Shown piece by piece: positions 11,379 through 18,796 of a DNA stretch of 35,929 nucleotides. A program made the position numbers and the translations under genes. The stretch spans positions 1 to 35,929 of the IMG/VR virus record IMGVR_UViG_3300037189_009759; one strand, given 5' to 3'. Below the pieces are notes generated by a model. That model did no database searches and had not been told where the DNA came from. It saw only the letters and a list, made by a program, of their open reading frames with translations. The DNA comes from a virus. Numbering within the stretch: position 1 is the first letter of the stretch; each line of letters opens with the position of its first letter.

Positions 11379-11698
11379 GGTGCATCCTCAATAGACGCAG
11401 GAGCAGGGTTGCCCCAAGCAGCACTCGAAACCTGAGGTGTAGCAAATGCCGGTGCGTCAGCAACCTCAATACGCGGCTTATTAATGTGAATCTCCGAACG
11501 AGTCTTACCCTCATACTCAGAAACACGAACCGACAAAATACCCGAAATGTTCAACGAACCCTCAGGCACAACCTCATCAGTCCAAACCTTGTAATAAGTT
11601 TTCTGCTCCTCACCATTACGAGTGTAAGACTCAACAACAGTGAACCCCTTAGAGTTCGTGGAAACAACATTCACATTACGAACAGTAACAAAAGCCAT
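11372..11698 (-). CDS. ssb: Single-stranded DNA-binding protein-like (108 aa)
   Basis: A beta-rich N-terminal two-thirds is consistent with an OB fold (FVTVRNVNVV, GFTVVESYTRNG, YYKVWTD, LSVRVSEYEGK). It is followed by a Pro/Ala-rich linker and an acidic tip ending in EDAPF, the signature SSB tail used to recruit replication proteins. It is shorter than typical bacterial SSB (about 150-180 aa). AAGGAG lies 7-8 bases before the ATG. It sits between the replication gene and RusA, which agrees with the assignment. Confidence 0.7.
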   Translation of the reverse strand: MAFVTVRNVNVVSTNSKGFTVVESYTRNGEEQKTYYKVWTDEVVPEGSLNISGILSVRVSEYEGKTRSEIHINKPRIEVADAPAFATPQVSSAAWGNPAPASIEDAPF

Positions 11699-11726
11699 TT
11701 ATTTTCTCCTTAGATAACTAACAAAA

Positions 11727-11972
11727 TCAATCTACTATATGAGTCGGGTTAACACAATCACGATGATTACAAACACGCAGACCCGGCAAATAAGCGACAC
11801 CAAACCTCACAGGGTTATCGGCATCATCGAAATCGCCTCGCCACGGAATACAAACATCGTCACCCCACTTCACCGTCTTAGCAGGTTTAGCGCGGCACGA
11901 CTGACAGAACTGTTCGTTCTTAGGGCGGCGCGGTTCAAGCCGCAACCCACAACGAATACAATACTCACGCAC
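11727..11972 (-). CDS. Zinc-finger protein with treble-clef/HNH-like tail (81 aa)
   Basis: The N-terminal pairs YCIRCG and FCQSC form a zinc ribbon. The C-terminal CNHRDCVNPTHI resembles the metal-binding end of HNH/treble-clef proteins but lacks an obvious catalytic His-Asn set. The PWRGDFDDADNPVRFG middle is typical of actinophage proteins of this type. Probably nucleic-acid binding; function unknown. The GTG at 11972 lacks a good ribosome binding site, 9 bases after the upstream stop, suggesting re-initiation. Confidence 0.65.
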   Translation of the reverse strand: MREYCIRCGLRLEPRRPKNEQFCQSCRAKPAKTVKWGDDVCIPWRGDFDDADNPVRFGVAYLPGLRVCNHRDCVNPTHIVD

Positions 11973-11981
11973 AAACTAAGA

Positions 11982-12881
11982 CTAACGGTTTTCAAACAAA
12001 CACTCCCGACAAGTGATAACAGACTTGCCGTGCTTGCACTGAGGCGGTGGAGTCGCTTTGCGTTTACGCTCCTCCATCTCCACTAACAACTCCTGAGTGG
12101 CCTCACGCGAAGTATCACGAACCCGCTTATTGCGTTCCGCCTGAATCAACAAAGACTCCTCACGAGTGTAATTGGCAACGGGCAACGGTTCATCATCCCA
12201 ACAGCCCTTACTCAACCAGGTAGCAGGGTGCTTGATTTTTGACGATAGAACTTTGGGGTGCTGGTTAGGGTCATTAGCGAACCGAATAACACCGGCCAAC
12301 AATTTCTCAAACCCAACCAGTTTCAGAGCCTTAACGAACTGGCGGTAAGCATCCTGCTTCCCAGTCTTGCGAGGATAATGCGAATACCATTCATCGAACA
12401 AATCCTGAACGCTTCTCCCCTCAAACTTGTTTTGAGGAGAAAGGTTTATTAACGGTTCTTCTTTAGGTTCTATTAATGGTTCGTAGGAAGTCTGCTTCCA
12501 CCCTGATTGTAAAAAACTTCCACCCTGGCTGTCAAAAACTTCCACCCTGTTGTTAGAAACTTCCTCCCTGATTTTATGATTGGCAGAGCCATCACATTCA
12601 GGCGGGCAAGACAAAGTTAGCCAATAACGGTTTGGCTTATATTGGTTATATGAGCGACCTGTTCCAACTTCATAACGCAACTCACCCAGTTTTACCAATT
12701 CATCAATCGCTGTTCGGACAGCACGGTCAGTTATATTTGCGTAGTTTGCAAGTTTCGCCTGGCTAGGCCACGCCCCATCATTATCGGGATTTAAATGATT
12801 TGCAATTCCAATCAAAATTACTTTGGCAGAACCTTTGGCTTTTGAATGGTTTAAAACTATTGCTATTGCTTCGACACTCAT
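11982..12881 (-). CDS. Helix-turn-helix replication initiation-type protein (299 aa)
   Basis: The N-terminal winged helix-turn-helix (about 1-95: SQAKLANYANITDRAVRTAI, LVKLGELRYE) resembles RepA/DnaD-like phage replication proteins. A variable linker (110-160) contains repeated EPLI/EPKEEPLI. The C-terminal part (about 165-235) has the FDEWYSHYPRKTGKQDAYRQ pattern common in phage replisome organisers. The end carries C282, H284, C291 and C294, a possible zinc site. Four direct repeats lie inside the linker-coding DNA (12495-12570), the arrangement seen in lambda gene O where the origin lies within the initiator gene. Replication role is inferred from domains and context. Confidence 0.7.
   Translation of the reverse strand: MSVEAIAIVLNHSKAKGSAKVILIGIANHLNPDNDGAWPSQAKLANYANITDRAVRTAIDELVKLGELRYEVGTGRSYNQYKPNRYWLTLSCPPECDGSANHKIREEVSNNRVEVFDSQGGSFLQSGWKQTSYEPLIEPKEEPLINLSPQNKFEGRSVQDLFDEWYSHYPRKTGKQDAYRQFVKALKLVGFEKLLAGVIRFANDPNQHPKVLSSKIKHPATWLSKGCWDDEPLPVANYTREESLLIQAERNKRVRDTSREATQELLVEMEERKRKATPPPQCKHGKSVITCRECLFENR
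12495..12570. repeat. Four phased iterons inside the replication gene (origin candidate)
   Basis: CTTCCACCCTG occurs at 12495-12505, 12517-12527 and 12539-12549, with a one-base variant CTTCCTCCCTG at 12560-12570. Start-to-start spacing is 22, 22 and 21 bp, two helical turns, so all sites face the same side of the DNA. Runs of A lie between them. Just left (12445-12480), TATTAACGGTTC and TATTAATGGTTC repeat in AT-richer DNA that could melt. The lambda-type origin interpretation is inference. Confidence 0.6.
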
Positions 12882-13183
12882 AATAAATACTTTTCTACTA
12901 AATCAGGTAACGATGAAATGTGCGCAGATAAATCTGGAGTATTCCAAAACCATTCTCCAGATATTCTTGATTTTATAAATTGGTTTTGCCGAATCCCCTC
13001 TAGATGAAAAGCATTGTCATCACTTTCCTCAATAGCCAAAATATGCCATTCAATATTTGGTTTTTGAGTTTGATATTTACGAAACCGTTTAGGCAAGTTT
13101 ATTGTCGTTCCAATTTTGACTGCATCCCAATAACCAAATTGACAAAGATAATAAACAACAGGTTTATGATTCTTAGTATCCAA
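12878..13183 (-). CDS. GIY-YIG-like nuclease, T5orf172/MUG113 type (101 aa)
   Basis: The N-terminus has YYLCQFGYWDAVKIGTTINL followed by RFRKYQTQKP, matching the YIG-like and KIG-T-x-N strands of the T5orf172/MUG113 branch of GIY-YIG nucleases. A later E (LEGIRQNQF) and GEWFW fit the rest of the fold. The gene is more AT-rich than its neighbours and sits between the replication gene and an HNH-like gene, so it may be a recent insertion. The TTG at 13183 has AAGGA 6-7 bases upstream, within the end of the preceding gene. Confidence 0.75.
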   Translation of the reverse strand: MDTKNHKPVVYYLCQFGYWDAVKIGTTINLPKRFRKYQTQKPNIEWHILAIEESDDNAFHLEGIRQNQFIKSRISGEWFWNTPDLSAHISSLPDLVEKYLL

Positions 13184-13186
13184 TGG

Positions 13187-13513
13187 TTATCCTTGTCGAA
13201 TCCTGTTGAACTCATCATCCAACAAATACCAGAAACCATCACAAGCGTCAAAGAACGCTGTTTCGGCCGGTATCTGGCCTGATTCCAACTTCCAACCCAT
13301 ATCCCGGGCTTCCATAGCGAACCAAGCGTTCGATTCCATCAAGTCGTTTGCTCTTGCACAGAAAGTCAAAATGTTACTCGGCTTGTCACGCTCTTTGCTC
13401 CCACCCATACCTCGGTTTAGGCGGTGATGTGGCACAAGCGTTTCATCCTCGCCACAATGCGGGCAACGATTAAAGTCACGCTGACGGAACTTTAGAAACT
13501 GTTTAGGAGTCAC
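13187..13513 (-). CDS. HNH endonuclease-like protein (108 aa)
   Basis: CPHCGED near residue 17, then VPHHRLNRGMGGSK and SNILTFC, follows the C-x2-C / HH / N layout of phage HNH-fold proteins. The C-terminal half (AWFAMEARDMGWKLESGQIP) is a domain seen with such proteins but not otherwise recognised. It likely binds zinc and DNA; whether it cuts is uncertain because the last H of HNH is not obvious. The GTG at 13513 overlaps the upstream stop, with GAGAGGT about 10 bases before. Confidence 0.65.
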   Translation of the reverse strand: MTPKQFLKFRQRDFNRCPHCGEDETLVPHHRLNRGMGGSKERDKPSNILTFCARANDLMESNAWFAMEARDMGWKLESGQIPAETAFFDACDGFWYLLDDEFNRIRQG

Positions 13514-13724
13514 GCTCCAACCTCTCTATCTCACGGTTTAAATACCATTGTGCTTTTTTCAGGTCTTGCAGTTGCGTTCCTTTGAACTCGGCACGGCAAA
13601 CATATTTCACAACATTACCCAGACAAAAACTCAGGTTCTCAGTAATGTCAATGACCTCGACCCGAAACTGATTGTAATGTTGCGGGTGATTTACCGTATC
13701 TTCAGGAGTCTGAAAACTAACCAA
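13503..13724 (-). CDS. DUF3310-family protein (73 aa)
   Basis: VNHPQHYNQF near the start and LGNVVKYVCRAEFKGTQLQD followed by LKKAQWYLNREIERL are the conserved blocks of DUF3310, a small phage domain also found in the T7 gp1.7 nucleotide kinase context. Its own activity is not established. The TTG at 13724 (GGAGG 6-8 bases upstream) overlaps the previous gene and is preferred over in-frame starts at 13754. Confidence 0.8.
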   Translation of the reverse strand: MVSFQTPEDTVNHPQHYNQFRVEVIDITENLSFCLGNVVKYVCRAEFKGTQLQDLKKAQWYLNREIERLERDS

Positions 13725-14058
13725 TCTTGGCCTCCAACTCCAACTGCCTACCAATGCTTTGGAAACTCATTTGAGCCAACTCCAAATGCTTCAACTTAGT
13801 TTTGATGCGGTTTACCTCAGCCTTACGCAAATCAGCCTGAAAACGAGCCTCAGCAGCCTCGTAACGGCTTATAGCGACCCTATCCGTATTCGTGCCAGTC
13901 GCGTTGATGTAACCGCGTTGTAGGGTCAGTTCCGCCTCGTTTTCGGCCTCAGCAAGTTTCACCTCAGCCTGGTAAAGTGCCTCAGCCCCCTTGCTCATTT
14001 CCTGACGAATCCTCATCAGTTCCGTAATCACTTGGGATGAAGAAATCTCCCCTGACAT
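13717..14058 (-). CDS. Coiled-coil protein of the recombination block (113 aa)
   Basis: It is almost entirely a charged heptad-like helix (ALYQAEVKLAEAENEAELTL, EAAEARFQADLRKAEVNRIK), a likely dimeric coiled coil. Similar proteins occur beside exonuclease genes in actinophages; the function is unknown. AAAGGA 9 bases upstream supports the ATG at 14058, which means the first 77 bases overlap the gene at 13982-14194 in another frame. Confidence 0.6.
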   Translation of the reverse strand: MSGEISSSQVITELMRIRQEMSKGAEALYQAEVKLAEAENEAELTLQRGYINATGTNTDRVAISRYEAAEARFQADLRKAEVNRIKTKLKHLELAQMSFQSIGRQLELEAKIG

Positions 14059-14194
14059 ACCGTTCGTTCCTTTCCTTAATGTGAGTCAAAAGTAAAGACG
14101 CATAGTTCTGCTGCCCAAAAGCAACAGCCTCCCTATGCGCCTCAATCAACTCAACTAAACTACTTTTGAGAATCCGCAGGCTTGCTGAGTCCAT
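13982..14194 (-). CDS. Small hypothetical protein overlapping its neighbour (70 aa)
   Basis: MDSASLRILKSSLVELIEAH leads a helical protein with an acidic end (SDYGTDEDSSGNEQGG). The ATG at 14194 overlaps the previous gene end, and its 3-prime 77 bases overlap the start of the coiled-coil gene. The overlap is long for this genome, so either the C-terminal tail is unconstrained or one of the two starts is wrong. Not recognised. Confidence 0.5.
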   Translation of the reverse strand: MDSASLRILKSSLVELIEAHREAVAFGQQNYASLLLTHIKERNERYVRGDFFIPSDYGTDEDSSGNEQGG

Positions 14195-14669
14195 TTGCAC
14201 GAGCCTCAATACCTTTCAGCACCTCGACCGGCATACCCTTAGCCTGAGCCTTGCCATACAAACCACGCAAACCAGTCAAATCCTTGTTTGCTACGAACTC
14301 GTCAGCCCAAACCAGAAACTCAGCCTGTTCAGCGCGAGCAACCTTTTCCATCTCCTCACGGCTAGGCTTATGCCCCTTAGGTGACAAGTTACCCCCCAAC
14401 TGCGAGATGCATCTTCCCAAGGCCGAGGTAATTGCGTTTTCAACAAAAGATGTGCGGTTTACACCAGTCTGAGATAAACGCTCCTCAGCGTAATCAACTG
14501 CGCGAGGTGCATCCTCCGCCCAATCAGTCCAAACCTCAGCCTTAACCAAAACCTGCTCAGGCGTAAACGACACAATCTCAGTGTTAAACCTGCCATTAGG
14601 GAAACGCACCCAAAACAAATCAATGCGCTCCTGAACAGTCTGATAATCATTCAGATTAAAGTTAGCCAT
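14160..14669 (-). CDS. Phage recombination-block protein (169 aa)
   Basis: A beta-rich N-terminal half (ERIDLFWVRFPNGRFNTEIV, QVLVKAEVW) is followed by NRTSFVENAITSALGRCISQ, a motif frequent in phage proteins encoded beside YqaJ-type exonucleases. The C-terminus is helical. By position it could be the single-strand annealing or accessory partner of the exonuclease, but I cannot assign a recombinase family from sequence. AAGGAG lies 6-9 bases upstream of the ATG. Confidence 0.6.
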   Translation of the reverse strand: MANFNLNDYQTVQERIDLFWVRFPNGRFNTEIVSFTPEQVLVKAEVWTDWAEDAPRAVDYAEERLSQTGVNRTSFVENAITSALGRCISQLGGNLSPKGHKPSREEMEKVARAEQAEFLVWADEFVANKDLTGLRGLYGKAQAKGMPVEVLKGIEARANGLSKPADSQK

Positions 14670-14865
14670 TCTTCTTCTCCTTGGTCAAAACAGTTAGGTG
14701 AGCCACAACCTCTTGGTTGAACTCTAGTTGAGTCAACAACACCTTGTCCAAGTCACGCAAAGCACGCAACATCATCGAACGGTGCGATTCCAAACGAATA
14801 ATCGTCATAACCAAAGCCCCCAACAAAAAAATGTCCGCCAACCACAAAACAAATTCAATCTTCAT
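14662..14865 (-). CDS. Small membrane-anchored helical protein (67 aa)
   Basis: One N-terminal membrane helix (MKIEFVLWLADIFLLGALVM) is followed by a helical cytoplasmic tail with heptad spacing (LRALRDLDKVLLTQLEFNQE). AGAAAGG 6 bases upstream selects the ATG at 14865. Function unknown. It lies between the exonuclease and its putative partner, with only 11 bases to the exonuclease stop. Confidence 0.6.
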   Translation of the reverse strand: MKIEFVLWLADIFLLGALVMTIIRLESHRSMMLRALRDLDKVLLTQLEFNQEVVAHLTVLTKEKKNG

Positions 14866-14876
14866 AATCAACCTTT

Positions 14877-15719
14877 CTAACTAATCTTCAAGAACGGTTT
14901 TCCGTTGCTTGCTTTTTGACGATAGCAGATACGGCTACCGTTTAGCAAACCATTCTTAGCATCACCCATAACACCCAAAATCTCAGACTTTACTTGAGTC
15001 AAAACAAGTTCAGACTCCTTATGAACTGACAAAGCGTCAATCAACCTAGCCCCCAAATCACCCAACTCAACACCAGTATCCTCAACATCGCCATTCACCT
15101 GGCGCATAGTTTCATAAGTGGACTCGCTGCCATCCCACTCAGGGCGAGTCAAAGACTCCACATTACCCCAAAATTCCAATGCTTTATCCACCATCGAATC
15201 AATAGCAAAATCATTACGCTCGATACGGAATTCACGCCAACGGCCACCAATCAAACCGGCAACCATAGCAAAATCTAACCCCATAATCCACATATACCAA
15301 TTCACTTGGGCAACATAATGCGGAGGTGGGGCATCATCCCAAAAAGATGAAGAATACTTCAAATCGACAACACCCATTTGGTTGTTGTACGGGTCGGTAA
15401 CAATAATGTCAGGGTTAGCGATAAATTGTGCATACTTATCGTGAGCATAAGTACCCGGCTGGTAATCGCAATTCCACTCAGGGTGCTTGTTGGCGAAAAT
15501 CCTAAACATAGACTCCTCCAACTCAGTACCAATCATCATCGCCTCGGAAACAGGAATGTCAGAACTAATCTGACCCGTAACTTTATACCAGCAAGTGACA
15601 GCCGACTCCCACGGGTTCAAACCCAAAACAGCCCCGACCTGCGAACCACCCAACTTCCCTTTACGCAACTCCAACCATTCAGGGGTATTCGACTCGAAAG
15701 AACCCAAAAACTGTGCCAT
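14877..15719 (-). CDS. YqaJ-like viral recombinase/exonuclease (280 aa)
   Basis: The YqaJ domain of the PD-(D/E)XK nuclease superfamily is visible in order: GGSQVGAVLGLNPW (24-37), GTELEE, NPDIIV, GVVDLKYSS and YVAQVNWYMWIMG. Asp and Glu of the second and third blocks and the Asp-Leu-Lys triplet form the metal site. Such enzymes resect double-stranded DNA 5-prime to 3-prime and feed an annealing protein. GAAAGG lies about 9 bases upstream of the ATG. It is the first leftward gene after the divergent whiB-like gene. Confidence 0.85.
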   Translation of the reverse strand: MAQFLGSFESNTPEWLELRKGKLGGSQVGAVLGLNPWESAVTCWYKVTGQISSDIPVSEAMMIGTELEESMFRIFANKHPEWNCDYQPGTYAHDKYAQFIANPDIIVTDPYNNQMGVVDLKYSSSFWDDAPPPHYVAQVNWYMWIMGLDFAMVAGLIGGRWREFRIERNDFAIDSMVDKALEFWGNVESLTRPEWDGSESTYETMRQVNGDVEDTGVELGDLGARLIDALSVHKESELVLTQVKSEILGVMGDAKNGLLNGSRICYRQKASNGKPFLKIS

Positions 15720-15755
15720 TTGTATTTACCTTTCATAAACAGTAAAGTCATTCTA
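15720..15755 (+). promoter_or_regulatory. Promoter of the whiB-like gene, probably leaderless
   Basis: TTGTAT (15720-15725), a 17-bp spacer and TAAAGT (15743-15748) on the plus strand. Transcription would begin about 7 bases after the -10, at or near the A of the ATG (15755). No ribosome binding site is visible, in line with a leaderless transcript. Confidence 0.5.
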
Positions 15756-16036
15756 TGACCAACCAGCGACATTTAAATCAAGTAGCCGCAAGTTTGATGG
15801 CAGAAATCCACGAAAACGGTGGAACAGAATGTGCTGAAAACCCTGACCTGTTCTTCCCAGACGGTCAAGATATGGAAATGAACACGCTGCAAATCCGTAT
15901 CGCCAAAACCATTTGCGAACGCTGCCCCGTGCTACTTAGATGCACCGAATACACGCTATTAGAAAACGCTCCGTTTGGTGTTTGGGCTGGACTAACTCCA
16001 CTTGAACGCCGGCAAATGCTCAACCGCAAACGGTAA
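15755..16036 (+). CDS. WhiB-family [4Fe-4S] transcription regulator (93 aa)
   Basis: Four cysteines, C26, C54, C57 and C63 (C-x27-C-x2-C-x5-C), followed by GVWAGL (75-80) and a basic C-terminus (ERRQMLNRKR), define the WhiB-like (Wbl) family. These proteins bind a [4Fe-4S] cluster and the principal sigma factor and are confined to Actinobacteria and their phages. This fixes the host phylum. It is one of only two plus-strand genes and is divergent from the replication block and convergent with the lysis block, well placed to control the early-late switch. That role is inference. Confidence 0.92.
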   Translation: MTNQRHLNQVAASLMAEIHENGGTECAENPDLFFPDGQDMEMNTLQIRIAKTICERCPVLLRCTEYTLLENAPFGVWAGLTPLERRQMLNRKR

Positions 16037-16067
16037 AACGAAACCCCCCACCAAACTAGGTGAGGGG
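16035..16067. terminator. Bidirectional terminator between the whiB-like and lysis genes
   Basis: CCCC-C-CACC (16044-16052) pairs with GGTG-A-GGGG (16059-16067) with a 1x1 mismatch. On the minus strand TTTCGTTTT follows, giving a good terminator for the late leftward operon. On the plus strand the T-run is weaker. Confidence 0.7.
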
Positions 16068-16095
16068 TTGCGTTCCCAAAAACAATATAAGTGTA

Positions 16096-16293
16096 TCAGT
16101 TTTTACCAAACGAAGTATCGTTAGGGTTTAGGTAACGGATAGCCACAGGAATCACAGCAATCCAGATAGCGTTGGCCACAGCACGCCAATCGCCCGCAGT
16201 GAAATCAAATGGCAACTTACCAATCGCAAACACTGCACCCAAAACCGTAGCCAAAAAACTACGACCATACGAAGCCAACATAGCCTTGTTCAT
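16096..16293 (-). CDS. Holin-like small membrane protein (65 aa)
   Basis: Two hydrophobic segments (about 10-28 and 38-55) are separated by a short polar turn with an amphipathic end (RYLNPNDTSFGKN). Size, topology and position directly after the endolysin (TAATG overlap, GGAGGT ribosome site) match holins that make membrane lesions releasing endolysin. No family signature is decisive. The 72-aa gene at 19132 is a second candidate. Confidence 0.6.
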   Translation of the reverse strand: MNKAMLASYGRSFLATVLGAVFAIGKLPFDFTAGDWRAVANAIWIAVIPVAIRYLNPNDTSFGKN

Positions 16294-16730
16294 TACTTAC
16301 CTCCATAGTTAGGGCGGCCATAACCAGTAACAAACTTGTATGGCTGCCAAGCCTTAGTCACATAACCCGGCGTAGGGCGAGTAGCATCAGCAGACACATA
16401 AGTTACACCCTTAGCGTCAGCGGAAATCACAATACCAATGTGGTCGTGGTTTTGGTTCTTGCCCATACCCAAACCAGTTTTCCAATCGAAAATCACCAAA
16501 TCGCCCGCAACAGGAATACCATTGGTGTGCCAAGTTTTACGGTCTTTGAAATGCTGTTCCCAAACACCACACGAAACAATCTCAGGGTTTAGACCAAACA
16601 CCCACGAAACAGCGGCAGCGCAGTCATAAAGACCCTTGATACGGGCTGGAGTGCCAAGCCACGGATACTTCTTACGGTTATGGATAGGAATGTATGCGGA
16701 TAGTTTTTTGATAGCATCTTGCGGGGTCAT
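16293..16730 (-). CDS. CHAP/NlpC-P60-like endolysin (145 aa)
   Basis: It probably cleaves peptide bonds in host peptidoglycan at lysis. The cysteine nucleophile region is GLYDCAAAVSWVFG (Cys37) and the histidine region is HDHIGIVIS (His97), with AGDLVIFDW between them, the papain-like order of CHAP and NlpC/P60 domains. There is no separate cell-wall-binding domain; the protein is a single short catalytic domain. AAGGAG 6-7 bases upstream selects the ATG at 16730. Confidence 0.8.
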   Translation of the reverse strand: MTPQDAIKKLSAYIPIHNRKKYPWLGTPARIKGLYDCAAAVSWVFGLNPEIVSCGVWEQHFKDRKTWHTNGIPVAGDLVIFDWKTGLGMGKNQNHDHIGIVISADAKGVTYVSADATRPTPGYVTKAWQPYKFVTGYGRPNYGGK

Positions 16731-16738
16731 TATGCTCC

Positions 16739-18796
16739 TTATGTTGTACTGCAAATGCCAAGAAGTGAAGTCGAAGTAGCAGTCGGGCTAGTGAAAGTAG
16801 CAGGCAAATCGCTAGATGAACCCGGCGTAGTAGCCGCAATATACGGTGTAGTTTGCATATAGAAACCAGAGCCTGGGGCAGCGTTTGACTGCAAAGTACC
16901 TGCGGTGGTTTGGGAAATGAACGCAATAGCATAACGCTGGCCTGGCACAAGCGTGTAAGTGGCCGAAGTTTGACCCTTAGTAATGGTATTAATCGTGCCA
17001 AAGAATCCAGCAGAAATGCTATTTAGCGGTGTTGAAGCAACGAGAGTTCCCGTTGTTCCATCCCAAGTATACAAACCAAGACGCGCTTTTGCGTTACCGC
17101 CCGAGAACGCCGTTCCGCCCACAACAAGTTGCAAATAATTTACAGGTGTTGCGTACACTGCGGTAAAGAAACTGAGATACACAGTTCCCGAAGTCGGGGT
17201 AAGAGAAGCAGTAGTCAAACGGCGTGGGCTAGTAAAATGTTTGTCCGTAGTCGAATCCAAGGCAGTCAACAATGCCGTACTAAAATCAGGGGAAACCTGA
17301 TTCCACATTGACGAGTCAAAAGTAGAACCCGAAGTGCCAGCAGTTTTACGGCGATAAGCGACACCCTGATACTGTGTCAAGTCACCAGCACCATAAGCAG
17401 TAGCACTAGCCCAAGTCGAAATAGCAGCCCAGTTGACTTGAGCCTCTGTAAGAGTTATAGGGTCGCTACCAGCAGCACCGTGAGTAGAAGCGTGAGCCGT
17501 AGGAGCAGCAGTAATAGTTGTAGTTCCACCCAAAGCAACTGCACTGCCATTGACTGTTACAGACGAGTTCAATAGTTTTGCGTTAGCAATCGAACCGGCA
17601 AGCATAGTATTCGTAACTGTTGCCGAGTCGGCACGAGTAATAGCCGTACCTGAAACTTGAGTAGCCAAAATAGTTGGAACATCCGTAGCCGACAAAACAG
17701 CACCGGCAGTCACACGACCCTTAGCATCAGTCGTAACCTTAGTATAAGTACCAGCCGTACCAATAGCACCCAAAGTCGGATTAGGATAACTACCAGTCAA
17801 ATCACCGCCAGCAGAACCACTAGGCACAGCAGTAACCGTAGCCGAACCACCCAAAGCAACCGCAGAACCATTCACAGTCACAGATGAGTTAGCCAACATA
17901 GTGTTAGTAACTGTTGCCGAATCAGCACAAGTAACAGCAGTACCCGAAACCTGACCCGCAGTAATACTCAAAGCACTCTGATTCAAACCCAAAACAGCAG
18001 AACCAGCAGAACCACTATTAGTAATAGGCGAAACAACACTAACAACACCACTCGAACCCGCCGGCCCAAGTTGCGTGTACATTACCTGGGCAACATTAAG
18101 ATTCACTGACGGTGAAGCAGGTCGGGTAGGGTTAGAAGCCGCAGCAACATACTGCAACTGCATATAAGTGTTATTTGACTGCCAGTAAAACTGAATGTAA
18201 TCACCAGCAGAAACCGTAATAGCATCTTCAACATTTGCCAAAACCTGATTGTTTACACCAGAAGTAGTAAATACAAACGAACCATTGGCAACATTCGAAC
18301 CGTTCAGCGCATACCAAACAGTTACTTTGTAATCACTGCCGCCACCAGTAGTAACAAACTGACCCAAAAAGTTTACGAGATAAGTGCCGGCGTTTGCAAA
18401 AGTAACTTTAGAACCAGCAACAACACTGACACCGCTAGAACCAGCATTTGAATTAATGGTAACGAGATTTGCTACCGCAGTACCAGCATTAGTTTGCGTG
18501 GTCGTATCATAAAAGTTTGCGTAATAACCGAGAGTTCCACCAGCACCAGTCGCACCAGTATCACCTTTGTCGCCCTTATCGCCTTTATCGCCCCGGGGAA
18601 TAGTGAAATTAAAAACCGCTGAACCAGAAGTGCCAACATTAGTTACAACAGCAGAAGAACCGGCAGTACCAGTTGTTACAGAACCAACAGCAATAGTGGC
18701 AGCCGCACCAGTATCACCCTTAGCACCAGTTTCACCACGGCGCACATAAACATCAACAACCTGCGGGGCTTGCTTAACAATCTTTACAACAGGCAT
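16739..18796 (-). CDS. Tail fibre with collagen-like repeats (685 aa)
   Basis: After a short N-terminal attachment region (MPVVKIVKQAPQVVDVYVRR) come two Gly-X-Y stretches (GETGAKGDTGAAA and GDKGDKGDKGDTGATGAGG), typical of trimeric phage fibres. Residues about 75-250 form a jelly-roll-like beta domain. Then near-identical modules (QVSGTAVTCADSATVTNTML / SSVTVNGSAVALGG and QVSGTAITRADSATVTNTML / SSVTVNGSAVALGG) flank GGDLTGSYPNPTLGAIGTAG, a common fibre repeat. The C-terminal ~180 residues may be the receptor-binding head. The start overlaps the previous gene (TAATG). Confidence 0.8.
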   Translation of the reverse strand: MPVVKIVKQAPQVVDVYVRRGETGAKGDTGAAATIAVGSVTTGTAGSSAVVTNVGTSGSAVFNFTIPRGDKGDKGDKGDTGATGAGGTLGYYANFYDTTTQTNAGTAVANLVTINSNAGSSGVSVVAGSKVTFANAGTYLVNFLGQFVTTGGGSDYKVTVWYALNGSNVANGSFVFTTSGVNNQVLANVEDAITVSAGDYIQFYWQSNNTYMQLQYVAAASNPTRPASPSVNLNVAQVMYTQLGPAGSSGVVSVVSPITNSGSAGSAVLGLNQSALSITAGQVSGTAVTCADSATVTNTMLANSSVTVNGSAVALGGSATVTAVPSGSAGGDLTGSYPNPTLGAIGTAGTYTKVTTDAKGRVTAGAVLSATDVPTILATQVSGTAITRADSATVTNTMLAGSIANAKLLNSSVTVNGSAVALGGTTTITAAPTAHASTHGAAGSDPITLTEAQVNWAAISTWASATAYGAGDLTQYQGVAYRRKTAGTSGSTFDSSMWNQVSPDFSTALLTALDSTTDKHFTSPRRLTTASLTPTSGTVYLSFFTAVYATPVNYLQLVVGGTAFSGGNAKARLGLYTWDGTTGTLVASTPLNSISAGFFGTINTITKGQTSATYTLVPGQRYAIAFISQTTAGTLQSNAAPGSGFYMQTTPYIAATTPGSSSDLPATFTSPTATSTSLLGICSTT

